Under the pieces are notes generated by a model. The model ran no database searches. It had not been told where the DNA came from and saw only the letters and a program-made list of their open reading frames with translations. A stretch of DNA of 11,947 bases from Pseudomonadota bacterium (lineage in GTDB: Bacteria; Myxococcota_A; Polyangia; Polyangiales; Polyangiaceae): the NCBI GenBank assembly GCA_023432025.1, contig JAEYVE010000283.1, positions 1 through 11,947 on the forward strand, in the 5' to 3' direction. Positions 5,814 through 11,947 of this stretch are shown piece by piece; the first letter of the stretch is position 1; every line of letters begins with the position of its first letter. Position numbers and translations under genes: made by a program.

Positions 5814-6254
5814 GTGGCACGAACCAGCACCTATCTGAACTTCAGGGGCAATACGGAAGAGGCCTTCAACTTCTACAAAAGCGCGTTCAAGACGGACTTC
5901 GTAGACCGCATTCATCGCATGGGAGAGGTCCCCCTGTCGGCCGACAGCCCGCCGCTGAGCGAGGATCACAAGAAGCTGGTGATGCACGTCGAGTTGCCCA
6001 TCGTCGGTGGGCATTCGCTCATGGGCACCGATACCCTGGAGTCGATGGGCCCTCCGCTCACCTTCGGCAACAACGTCAGCATCAACCTGGAGCTGGACAC
6101 CCGCGCGGAAACGGAGCGCCTCTTCGCGGAGCTCGGAGAGGGCGGCGCCGTCACCATGCCGCTCCAGGACATGTTTTGGGGGGACTACTTCGGAGCTTTG
6201 ACGGACAAGTTCGGTGTGCAGTGGATGTTCACCTGCTCCGAAAAGAAGACGTGA
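5814..6254 (+). CDS. PhnB-like VOC (glyoxalase-fold) protein
   Basis: A 146-residue cytoplasmic protein of the vicinal-oxygen-chelate superfamily, PhnB-like (3-demethylubiquinone 3-methyltransferase-like) group. Typical features are TYLNFRGNTEEAFNFYKSAF at residues 6-25, LVMHVELPIVGGHSLMGTD at 55-73, NNVSINLELDT at 86-96, and the C-terminal MPLQDMFWGDYFGALTDKFG followed by VQWMF at 115-139. The two beta-alpha-beta-beta-beta repeats of the fold are present. PhnB itself has no established reaction; relatives include resistance and isomerase proteins, so the substrate is unknown. The GTG start is fixed by AGGAGG. The gene is convergent with the persulfide dioxygenase gene, 16 bases apart. Confidence 0.9.
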   Translation: MARTSTYLNFRGNTEEAFNFYKSAFKTDFVDRIHRMGEVPLSADSPPLSEDHKKLVMHVELPIVGGHSLMGTDTLESMGPPLTFGNNVSINLELDTRAETERLFAELGEGGAVTMPLQDMFWGDYFGALTDKFGVQWMFTCSEKKT

Positions 6255-6270
6255 CGACTCCGGCGTGGCG

Positions 6271-7323
6271 TCAGCTCGGCAGGCCGAGCTCGCGCCAGCG
6301 CGCCATGCCGCCAGAGAGGCTCGCAGAGCGCTCGAAGCCTGCTCGACGCAAAATGTCCATGGCGAGGCCCGAGCGCTTGCCGGTTTGGCACACCGTAACG
6401 ACCGGCTTGTCGCGAGGGACTTCTCCCAGCCGAGCGCGTAGCTCGTCCAAGGAAATCAGAGTGGCGCCGTCGATGTGGCCGAGCTCTCCGTCGAACTCGG
6501 CCTCACTGCGGACGTCCAGCACGTTCACGGCGTCCCTGTGCCGAGCGACCCAATCCGCAGAAACTTCGTAGAGTCCAGCGTAGGTCCGAACCACCGGAGC
6601 CCAGGTGGGGGACTCCGGCACGACACCTCCCTCCGGCTCTCCCGACCGTAAATTCGCCGGCAACGCGATCTCCAGCTGTTTGGGATGCGGCAAGCCGAGG
6701 TTTCTCATGTAGCCCACGAAGTCCTCCTCGTGGGCGCCGCCACCGATGCGCGAGTTGTACAAGCGCTCTTCGCCGATGGTGCTCGAAGTTCGTCCCTCGT
6801 AGTCGTGGGCCGGAAACACGATGCAGTCTGCCGGCAAAGTGAAGAGCTGCTCGCTGATGGAGCGAAAGAGAAGCCGGGCGTCCCCCTGTTGAAAGTCGGT
6901 TCGACCAACGCCGCGCACCAGGAGCGCATCCCCCGTGAACACCATCTTGTCGTCCTCCGTGACGAAGCAGAGACAGCCCGCCGTATGGCCGGGAGTGGCG
7001 AGCGCGGTGAGAGTGTGGACGCCGAACGAAATGGTGTCTCCGTGCGAAAGCGGCACGTCCACGTTCGCGGCGTCGTAGACGGCAGCGAGGGCGATGCGAC
7101 TACCGAGCGCTTGCTTCATCAGCCAGGCGCCGGTCACGTGGTCCGCGTGACAGTGCGTATCGATCGTGAGTAGGAGCTTGAGCTCCAGCTCGCGAATCAG
7201 CGCCGCGTCGCGAGCATGCTGCTCGAAGACGCAATCGATGAGCACCGCCTCTCGCGTGTACTCGTCGGCCAGCAAGTACGTGTAGGTGCTCGAAGCCTGA
7301 TCGAACAACTGCCTGAGGATCAT
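6271..7323 (-). CDS. ETHE1-type persulfide dioxygenase fused to rhodanese
   Basis: A 350-residue cytoplasmic protein with two domains. Residues 1-245 are a metallo-beta-lactamase fold with THCHADH (His57, His59, Asp61, His62), PGHTAG (His113), TGDALL (Asp132), the ETHE1 hallmark GRTDFQQGD (140-148), and PAHDY (His173). Residues about 252-348 are a single rhodanese domain with VNVLDVRSEAEF and the active loop VCQTGKRSG, Cys312. ETHE1 enzymes use a mononuclear Fe(II) and O2 to turn glutathione persulfide into sulfite and GSH. In fused forms (CstB and persulfide dioxygenase-rhodanese proteins of Burkholderia and others) the rhodanese passes persulfide to the dioxygenase or makes thiosulfate. The ATG at 7323 has AAGGGAG just upstream. 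It is divergent from an aminotransferase gene. An 18-base inverted repeat overlaps its stop codon. Confidence 0.93.
   Translation of the reverse strand: MILRQLFDQASSTYTYLLADEYTREAVLIDCVFEQHARDAALIRELELKLLLTIDTHCHADHVTGAWLMKQALGSRIALAAVYDAANVDVPLSHGDTISFGVHTLTALATPGHTAGCLCFVTEDDKMVFTGDALLVRGVGRTDFQQGDARLLFRSISEQLFTLPADCIVFPAHDYEGRTSSTIGEERLYNSRIGGGAHEEDFVGYMRNLGLPHPKQLEIALPANLRSGEPEGGVVPESPTWAPVVRTYAGLYEVSADWVARHRDAVNVLDVRSEAEFDGELGHIDGATLISLDELRARLGEVPRDKPVVTVCQTGKRSGLAMDILRRAGFERSASLSGGMARWRELGLPS
6273..6290. terminator. Candidate hairpin at the convergent VOC/persulfide dioxygenase junction
   Basis: AGCTCGGC-AG-GCCGAGCT is a perfect 8-base inverted repeat starting within the dioxygenase stop codon and 19 bases after the VOC stop. 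No U-tract follows on either strand, so it is at best a weak or Rho-assisted terminator, or simply coding sequence. Confidence 0.35.
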
Positions 7324-7561
7324 CGTCTCCCTTTGTCGCTTGCCGAAAATGCCACCGGATTCTCGATTTTCTCACGAAACGACCGGCCCGGCCAAGGCAG
7401 TCGCTCTCGAGCCGCCCGAGCGACGGGTGCGCAGGTGTGCGCCGAGCTCGTGAATGGGCAGTGGACGCGGCACCGATTTCCCCGGCGGTCGACCCAGCAG
7501 TACGATTTCGCTCGGCGTCCGCCTCGATTTGTCGCGATCTGCGCTCTACGGTGCACGGAAC
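7324..7561. other. Divergent intergenic region, persulfide dioxygenase / aminotransferase
   Basis: These 238 bases contain the control region for both divergent genes. The minus-strand ribosome binding site AAGGGAG lies at its left edge. The plus-strand frame is open back to 7454 but that extension (GSGRGTDFPGGRP...) has no family resemblance. I find no convincing -35/-10 pair; a stretch near 7361-7375 (plus) is the most AT-rich part. Confidence 0.35.
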
Positions 7562-8710
7562 ATGAGCGAGCGACTCGAAGCCCTGCGCAGCGCGATTGCG
7601 CCGTTCATCGTCATGGACGTCATGGAAGCTGCCGCGCGCGTCGAGGCGCGCGGTCACCGGGTACTTCACCTGGAAGTGGGCCAACCGAGCACCGGCGCGC
7701 CGCGCGCCGCGCTCGACGCGGCGCACCGCGCCTTGGACGAAGACAAGCTGGGCTACTCCGGGGCGCGCGGTCTGCCTGCTCTGCGGGCGCGCATCGCGCG
7801 CCACTACGCGGACTACTACGGTGTATCCATCGCTCCAGACTCCGTATTCGCGACGTCTGGTGCGTCGGGGGCTTTTACTTTGGCGCTTCTCGCGGCGTTC
7901 GAGCCCGGCGCCCGCGTCGCCATCGCTCGCCCGGGCTACCCCTGTTATCGCAACATTCTCCTGGCGCTGGGGCTCGTCCCCGTCGAAATCGACGTCGATT
8001 CCAGCACGGACTTTCACCTCACACAGGCCCGGCTCTCCGAGCACGCGGTCGACGGAGTCATTGTCGCGAGCCCCGCCAACCCCACGGGTAGCTTGCTCGG
8101 AGCCCAGGCGTTCGAGGCGCTCCTGCAGTACTGCGAGGCGCGCGGCGTCGTGCCCCTCGTGGACGAAATTTACCACGGCCTCAGCTACGACGGCGCGCGC
8201 TGTGAAACCGCGGCGCGCTTCACCGAACGCGCCTTCGTCATCAACAGCTTTTCCAAGTACTTCTCGATGACGGGCTGGCGCATCGGTTGGATGCTCGTGC
8301 CGGAGCGTTACCGGAGCGCCGTGGAGCGCCTCGCGCAGAACCTCGTCATCTGCCCTCCCACGCTGTCGCAGATCGCCGCGACGGCAGCCTTCGACGCCTC
8401 TGCGGAGCTCGACGCACACGTCGTTCGTTACGCGAACAATCGACGCATTTTGCTCGACGCGCTCGAAGGTGTCGGCGTCACGGAGGTGGCGCCGGCGCAA
8501 GGCGCCTTCTACGTGTACGCCAACGTTTCGCGCTTCACCTCGGACAGTCGCGCCTTCTGTCAACGCATGCTCGAGGAGCTTCACCTGGCGGCAACGCCCG
8601 GAGTGGATTTCGATCCACGGCGCGGAAATGAGTGGGTGCGCTTCTCGTACTGCGCGGACACGGACACCGTGAGCGAGGCCGCCGCTCGCCTCCGCGCCTT
8701 CCTCGCCTGA
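7562..8710 (+). CDS. PLP-dependent class I/II aminotransferase
   Basis: A 382-residue fold-type I aminotransferase. Catalytic features: SPANPTG (Asn173), VDEIYHGLSY (Asp201 contacting the pyridine nitrogen, Tyr204), SFSKYFSMTGWRIGW (Lys232 forms the Schiff base with PLP; Arg240), and GNEWVRFSYC (Arg360, binds the substrate carboxylate). N-terminal HLEVGQPSTGAP and YSGARGLPALRARIARHY are typical of the aspartate/alanine/aromatic group. The amino-acid substrate cannot be fixed from sequence. Start: the ATG at 7562 gives the usual family length and begins MSERLEALRSAIAPFIVMDV; only a weak CGGA lies before it. The gene is divergent from the persulfide dioxygenase fusion. A cysteine-type substrate feeding sulfur oxidation is conceivable but not shown. 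Confidence 0.92.
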   Translation: MSERLEALRSAIAPFIVMDVMEAAARVEARGHRVLHLEVGQPSTGAPRAALDAAHRALDEDKLGYSGARGLPALRARIARHYADYYGVSIAPDSVFATSGASGAFTLALLAAFEPGARVAIARPGYPCYRNILLALGLVPVEIDVDSSTDFHLTQARLSEHAVDGVIVASPANPTGSLLGAQAFEALLQYCEARGVVPLVDEIYHGLSYDGARCETAARFTERAFVINSFSKYFSMTGWRIGWMLVPERYRSAVERLAQNLVICPPTLSQIAATAAFDASAELDAHVVRYANNRRILLDALEGVGVTEVAPAQGAFYVYANVSRFTSDSRAFCQRMLEELHLAATPGVDFDPRRGNEWVRFSYCADTDTVSEAAARLRAFLA

Positions 8711-8714
8711 TACG

Positions 8715-8771
8715 GTTTCGCTCACCTCGGGCTACTGCCCCCGAGGCGGTGACCGAGTCACGCCAGCGAAA
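8715..8771 (+). terminator. Nested inverted repeats after the aminotransferase gene
   Basis: An outer stem TTTCGCT (8715-8721)/AGCGAAA (8765-8771) encloses a hairpin CCTCGGG (8725-8731)/CCCGAGG (8740-8746) and a second hairpin GTGAC-CGA-GTCAC (8749-8761), the latter extendable by GGC/GCC with one bulged base. It begins 4 bases after the stop codon. There is no U-tract, so it is either a non-canonical terminator or 3'-end structure. Confidence 0.4.
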
Positions 8772-8984
8772 GACGCCGCTAAGCCAGAAGGGAGACGAGA
8801 GGCGCACGCTGACGGGTCAGGGTGAGACGCCCTTCGCTTCACTCGGGTCGACGACGCCGAGGGCCGCCGCGTTCAACTCCGCGTCCGCCCTTTGCGAGCA
8901 CGGTACGCGCTACCCCGACCGGGTAGGGAGAAGGGGCGTGGTCCGCGCCGTGCAAGCGCTCCCTTCGCGTCTGAGCGTTCCAAG

Positions 8985-8990
8985 AGGAGG
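8985..8990 (+). promoter_or_regulatory. Ribosome binding site of the Cys-rich lipoprotein gene
   Basis: AGGAGG (within AAGAGGAGGGAG) ends 6 bases before the ATG at 8997 and fixes that start over the further upstream in-frame start at 8892. Confidence 0.85.
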
Positions 8991-8996
8991 GAGCCC

Positions 8997-9311
8997 ATGC
9001 GAGTACGTCATGTTTGTTCTTTCATGTTCGTGGTCAGCCTCGGTTGTGGTGGCGTAGTGGGGTGTGAAGACAGCGTGGACGACGTCACCAACACGGTGAC
9101 GTGCGCCGACGTCTGTGACCGCTACCAGGACTGTATCGACGAGGATTTCGACGTTGCGGACTGTACCTCGACCTGCGAGGACCGCTCCGAGGACGAAGAT
9201 CTCGAGGCGCAACTCGAAGAGTGTGACGCCTGCCTGGACGACACGTCCTGCGTCGCCGGCGCCTTCGAGTGCGCGGACGACTGCGCAGGCGTGATCGACG
9301 TCACGCAATGA
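8997..9311 (+). CDS. Small acidic Cys-rich lipoprotein
   Basis: A 104-residue exported protein. Signal peptide MRVRHVCSFMFVVSLGCGGV, then VGC with Cys23 as the best lipobox cysteine (VSLGC, Cys17, is an alternative). The mature part is strongly acidic (Asp/Glu throughout, very few Lys or Arg) and has ten cysteines after the lipobox: 36, 40, 46, 56, 60, 76, 79, 85, 92 and 96. This gives the pattern C-x3-C-x5-C-x9-C-x3-C-x15-C-x2-C-x5-C-x6-C-x3-C, an even number suited to five disulfides in the periplasm or at the cell surface. I recognise the style (small Cys-rich lipoproteins of myxobacteria) but no named domain or function. Disulfide-stabilised helical bundle, metal binding or inhibitor roles are all open. 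It has an excellent ribosome binding site and appears monocistronic. Confidence 0.85.
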   Translation: MRVRHVCSFMFVVSLGCGGVVGCEDSVDDVTNTVTCADVCDRYQDCIDEDFDVADCTSTCEDRSEDEDLEAQLEECDACLDDTSCVAGAFECADDCAGVIDVTQ

Positions 9312-9330
9312 TGCACGGTGACGGCTCACA

Positions 9331-9367
9331 GCGCCGCCGCTGCGCTCGAAAGACCGCGCGGCGGCGC
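9331..9367 (+). terminator. GC-rich hairpin after the Cys-rich lipoprotein gene
   Basis: GCGCCGCCGC (9331-9340) pairs perfectly with GCGGCGGCGC (9358-9367); inside, GCG (9342-9344) can pair with CGC (9355-9357) past one bulged base. It starts 20 bases after the stop codon. The stem is very stable but no U-tract follows. Confidence 0.5.
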
Positions 9368-9377
9368 CGACGGCCTC

Positions 9378-9391
9378 CGCGCCATGGCGCG
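9378..9391. promoter_or_regulatory. 14-base perfect palindrome
   Basis: CGCGCCATGGCGCG is a perfect palindrome in the gap upstream of the TPR gene. It could be an operator for that gene, but its GC content makes chance more likely than for the palindrome at 2042. Confidence 0.25.
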
Positions 9392-9529
9392 ATCGAACCC
9401 GACTCGGCCAGTCAACGTAGTGCGGGAGCACCGCCCTCCGCCGCGCAACGCCTCCCCCCTCGCCCGGAGCATCGACTCCGAGCCACGAGCGCTCCACGTT
9501 GCGCTGCTCACTCCAGGTGACACGGACAT

Positions 9530-9535
9530 GGGGGG
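9530..9535 (+). promoter_or_regulatory. Poly-G ribosome binding site of the TPR gene
   Basis: GGGGGG lies 5 bases before the ATG at 9541. It supports that start over the upstream in-frame start at 9499 and repeats the poly-G style seen before the two DUF4398 genes. Confidence 0.5.
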
Positions 9536-9540
9536 ACATC

Positions 9541-10845
9541 ATGACGCACGACGTCCGGGGAATGCCGGTATCGCTGGGCAACGTCGACGCACTCGAGCTC
9601 TACGAGAAGGCGCTCCAGCAGTACCAGAGCTACGTTGGTGACGCGCTCGCGACGATCGACACCGCGCTCGCGCGGTGGCCGAATTTCGTGCTCGGTCACG
9701 CGTTCCGCGCGGGAGTCTTGATGACGTTCGGCGAGCGACGCTTCGCGACGGAGGCGCGGCGCAGCGTCGAAAACGCCGAAGCGCTGTGGGCAGAAGCCAA
9801 CGACCGCGAGCGAGGGTTGGTCACGGCGGCGCGACGTCTCGTGGACGGAGACTGGCACGGCGGGTGCGCGGCGTACGACCACGTGCTCGCCCTGCACCCG
9901 CGGGACGTGTTTGCGTTACAAACAGCTCACGTTTTCGATTTCTATCGAGGCGACGCGTTGAACTTGAGAAACCGCGTGTCGCGAGTGCTCCCCCACTTCA
10001 GCCCCAGCGTGCTCGGGTACTCTTACGTGCTCGGCATGCACGCCTTCGGTCTGGAGGAGTGCAACCAGTACGCCGAGGCCGAGCGCTCCGCCGTTCGCGC
10101 GCTCGAGCTCGAGCCCAAGGATGGCTGGGCGGTTCACGCTGCGGTTCACGTGATGGAAATGCAAGGTCGCATCGAGGAGGGCATCGCGTGGCTCGAATCG
10201 AAGGTGAACGACTGGGCTCCAGACAACGGTTTTGCGTTCCACAATTGGTGGCACTTGGCACTCTTTTACCTGGACCGTGGACGGACGGACCGCGTGCTCG
10301 AGCTCTACGATGAAGCCGTTTATCCCGAGCGCTCGGACGTGACGCTGCAGCTCGTGGACGCGACCGCGCTCCTCTGGCGGCTCGAGCTCCTGGGGCACGA
10401 CGTGGGTGAGCGCTTCGACGAGCTCGCAGACGTTTGGCAAAGCAAGCTCGAGGGTGAAGCGGGCTTCTACGCGTTCAGCGACGCCCACGCGCTGATGGCG
10501 CTGGCACGCTCGGGGCGCGAAACGGCGGTACGTCAGCTGCTCACGGGGATGGACACGGCAGCGAGCGGCTCCACCACGAACGCGGCCATGACGCGAGAGG
10601 TCGGCTTGCCCCTGGCGCGCGCCTTGCTCGCCTTCGTGGAAGGCCGGCACGCGGAGGCAGCTTCGCTGCTCGAAGCGGTGCGTGACGTGGCGTCACGCTT
10701 CGGCGGCAGCCACGCACAGCGGGATCTCTTGACGCTCACGTTGATTGTCGCGGCGCGGAGCGCTGGGAAAAACGAGCTCGCGAGCCACTACCTGGCCGAG
10801 CGACGCGTGCACCGCCCGGCCAGCGCTCTGGGCTGGCGTCTCTAA
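9541..10845 (+). CDS. TTC38-like tetratricopeptide repeat protein
   Basis: A 434-residue soluble protein of helical TPR-like repeats with no signal peptide. The N-terminal part (ALELYEKALQQYQSYVGDAL, ARWPNFVLGHAFRAGVLM) and the central block AVHAAVHVMEMQGRIEEGIA followed by WLESKVNDWAPDNGFAFHNW and WHLALFYLDRGRTDRVLELY are characteristic of the TTC38 family, found in animals and many bacteria. No enzymatic activity is established for the family; it is presumed to bind partners or form a scaffold. Length agrees with bacterial members (about 430-450). The ATG at 9541 is chosen because GGGGGG lies 5 bases upstream and the frame before it is unlike the family. It stands alone: a 229-base gap precedes it and the next gene is convergent. 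Confidence 0.87.
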   Translation: MTHDVRGMPVSLGNVDALELYEKALQQYQSYVGDALATIDTALARWPNFVLGHAFRAGVLMTFGERRFATEARRSVENAEALWAEANDRERGLVTAARRLVDGDWHGGCAAYDHVLALHPRDVFALQTAHVFDFYRGDALNLRNRVSRVLPHFSPSVLGYSYVLGMHAFGLEECNQYAEAERSAVRALELEPKDGWAVHAAVHVMEMQGRIEEGIAWLESKVNDWAPDNGFAFHNWWHLALFYLDRGRTDRVLELYDEAVYPERSDVTLQLVDATALLWRLELLGHDVGERFDELADVWQSKLEGEAGFYAFSDAHALMALARSGRETAVRQLLTGMDTAASGSTTNAAMTREVGLPLARALLAFVEGRHAEAASLLEAVRDVASRFGGSHAQRDLLTLTLIVAARSAGKNELASHYLAERRVHRPASALGWRL

Positions 10846-11084
10846 AGGTCGTGAAAGGGTTGAGCCATTCGCAGGGAACGGAGCATTCGATGCGATTGCG
10901 TCAGAGACTTCGCGTCAAGCGCGACCCGCAGACAGCCCGCAGGCCTCGCGCCTGCGCCCGTCGTTGCGCCCCTCGTGGACCAGCCGTAGCTCCCGAGTCC
11001 TCCGCCGGAAGCCGTCTCACCGCCTTGCCCGCGTCACCCGCCGAAGAACAGGCGACGCCCCGCCAGACCTGGCGCAAGCCAGCG
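10846..11084. other. Convergent intergenic region, TPR gene / protease gene
   Basis: These 239 bases separate two convergent genes. The only clear structure is a hairpin, CGCAGGC (10938-10944)/GCCTGCG (10950-10956), with a 5-base loop and no U-tract, which could act as a weak terminator for the plus-strand gene. Open frames through it are shadows of the protease gene. Nothing else is seen. Confidence 0.35.
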
Positions 11085-11891
11085 TCAGTCACGCTCCATG
11101 CGTTCCTCGAGCCAGGCGATCTTCGCCTGGGTCAGCCGCATGCCCTTGTTGTGCGCAAAGGGTCCGTCGTCGTGGGCCACGTGCGTGCCGACGAGTCGGC
11201 CGTCCTCTGCGCGGATCCCCGAGCCGCTGTTCCCACCAAAGCTGTCGATGGCGTGAATGAGGAGATCCGGCAGCACCGTCGAGCCGCTCACCAAGCGACC
11301 GCTCGCCACGTACATGTCACGCCCGCCGAGATCTCCCGGGTAGCCTGCGATGCTGAGCTGACCGCGCTCCAACTCTTCGTGCGTTGCAGCGTGGAGCTCG
11401 ACGTGGCCCAGCTTCGGCGCGCGGCGGATCTCGACGAGCGCCAGATCGAAGCCGCGGTCGGAGTAACCTCGCGCCAAACCCTCGATCCAATTCGGGTGCG
11501 CCTCGAAGTGTTTGGCCGCGAACCTGCCGAACGGCTCCGCGCCGCCGCTCGCGCCCGGAACCACGGTGACGCCTTCGGCGTAACCACCCGTCTCCGGGTT
11601 GTAGACGCAGTGCGCGGCGGTCAGCACGTAGCCGTCGCCAATGACCGTGCCCGAGCAGCTGCTGCGACGCGTCTTCCAGTCGATTTCGACGCGCGCCACG
11701 GTGCGAAACTCCTCGCTCTCCGGGTTCTCGACGAGCACACGCTCGTCTTCGCCCACGACGAGCGGAGCCTCCACGCGGGCGACCCCCCCCGCGTCGGACG
11801 AAGACGGCTCGTCGACGTTCATGGAACAACCCAACGTGCCGAACGATAAAGCCGACACGAGTCCAAAGATCATCGAGTGAGGGGTGCGCAT
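11085..11891 (-). CDS. V8/glutamyl-endopeptidase-like serine protease, lipoprotein
   Basis: A 268-residue secreted chymotrypsin-fold (S1) protease. N-terminus MRTPHSMIFGLVSALSFGTL then GC is a signal peptide with Cys22 as a possible lipobox cysteine (GTLGC). A short acidic pro-like stretch (VVGEDERVLVENP) leads to the protease. Catalytic triad: His94 in VLTAAHCV, Asp149 in RGFDLALVEI, Ser222 in FGGNSGSG; Cys79 and Cys95 probably form the disulfide beside the histidine. LVGTHVAH (234-241) corresponds to the GIHWGG segment of staphylococcal V8 protease, whose histidine binds P1 glutamate, so Glu specificity is likely (inference). I chose the ATG at 11891 because it directly precedes the signal peptide; ATG 11873 is an alternative. 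Neither has a Shine-Dalgarno. The gene's promoter probably lies at or beyond the right edge. Confidence 0.9.
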   Translation of the reverse strand: MRTPHSMIFGLVSALSFGTLGCSMNVDEPSSSDAGGVARVEAPLVVGEDERVLVENPESEEFRTVARVEIDWKTRRSSCSGTVIGDGYVLTAAHCVYNPETGGYAEGVTVVPGASGGAEPFGRFAAKHFEAHPNWIEGLARGYSDRGFDLALVEIRRAPKLGHVELHAATHEELERGQLSIAGYPGDLGGRDMYVASGRLVSGSTVLPDLLIHAIDSFGGNSGSGIRAEDGRLVGTHVAHDDGPFAHNKGMRLTQAKIAWLEERMERD

Positions 11892-11947
11892 GGCGAGCGC
11901 AGTGTGGCACTCGGTGTCGAGGGCGCACGCAGCGCCCCCAACCAAGG

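Larger units (their letters stand above)
8711..8996. other. Intergenic region, aminotransferase to Cys-rich lipoprotein
   Basis: These 286 bases hold a structured inverted-repeat cluster just after the aminotransferase stop (8715-8771), a small hairpin TACCC-CGACC-GGGTA near 8911-8925, and the strong ribosome binding site of the next gene. No promoter with good spacing is visible. Open frames crossing it are Arg/Ala-rich shadows. Confidence 0.35.
9312..9540. other. Intergenic region, Cys-rich lipoprotein to TPR gene
   Basis: These 229 bases carry a strong GC hairpin (9331-9367), a 14-base palindrome (9378-9391) and, at the right edge, the poly-G ribosome binding site of the TPR gene. I see no gene in it and no convincing promoter elements. 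Confidence 0.35.

Noticed and set aside
7100..8725. 541-codon open frame on the minus strand opposite the aminotransferase
   Set aside because: It overlaps a gene with complete catalytic motifs, is Arg-rich with no domain or ribosome binding site, and is the usual antisense artefact of high-GC codon bias.
8715..8771. tRNA-like gene from the cloverleaf-style repeats
   Set aside because: Only 57 bases, no T-loop GTTCGA motif and no plausible anticodon arm.
8892..8996. N-terminal extension of the Cys-rich lipoprotein
   Set aside because: It would bury the signal peptide; AGGAGG before 8997 fixes the start.
8632..9057. 141-codon plus-strand frame between aminotransferase and lipoprotein
   Set aside because: Overlaps both real genes out of frame and has no ribosome binding site or motif.
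10851..11849. 332-codon plus-strand frame through the convergent gap and protease gene
   Set aside because: The protease on the minus strand has an intact triad; this frame is Arg/Ala-rich with no family resemblance.

Overview
The window is GC-rich with strong third-position GC bias. It carries several lipoproteins in which a signal peptide and lipobox cysteine are followed by a long Gly/Thr/Ala/Ser linker. Together with paired DUF4398/OmpA lipoproteins, a TTC38-like protein and a small Cys-rich acidic lipoprotein, this suggests a myxobacterium, most likely of the Polyangia (inference from gene style; no rRNA or marker gene is present). I see no tRNA, rRNA, CRISPR array, insertion sequence, integrase or phage gene, so it reads as ordinary chromosome dense in lipoproteins and small operons.

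Layout. 1-2007, minus strand: a lipoprotein cut by the left edge with a Tat-like signal peptide, an EamA/DMT transporter, and a short lipoprotein that is nearly all linker and may be a remnant. 2008-2085 is a 78-bp divergent control region holding a 20-bp imperfect palindrome over a candidate promoter. 2086-4202, plus strand: a tight two-gene operon of a lipoprotein tandem-domain rhodanese and a minimal beta-carbonic anhydrase-type enzyme, followed by a hairpin terminator. 4300-5601, minus strand: two lipoproteins, DUF4398 then DUF4398-OmpA, probably cell-envelope structural proteins. 5814-6254, plus: a PhnB-like VOC protein. 6271-7323, minus: an ETHE1-type persulfide dioxygenase fused to a rhodanese, convergent with the VOC gene and divergent from a class I/II aminotransferase (7562-8710, plus). 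8997-9311, plus: a Cys-rich acidic lipoprotein. 9541-10845, plus: a TTC38-like TPR protein. 11085-11891, minus: a V8/glutamyl-endopeptidase-like serine protease with a lipoprotein signal.

How the genes may work together. The clearest theme is sulfur chemistry. An envelope rhodanese is translationally coupled to a small beta-CA-fold enzyme, and about 2 kb beyond the end of that operon lies a persulfide dioxygenase-rhodanese fusion that oxidises glutathione- or other persulfides. The small beta-CA group also includes carbonyl sulfide hydrolase, so a role in COS or sulfane-sulfur handling is possible but unproven. The rest looks like independent housekeeping and envelope genes. No clearly new multi-gene system is visible. 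The most useful leads are the rhodanese/CA operon with its operator-like palindrome, the poly-G ribosome binding sites, and the Cys-rich lipoprotein.
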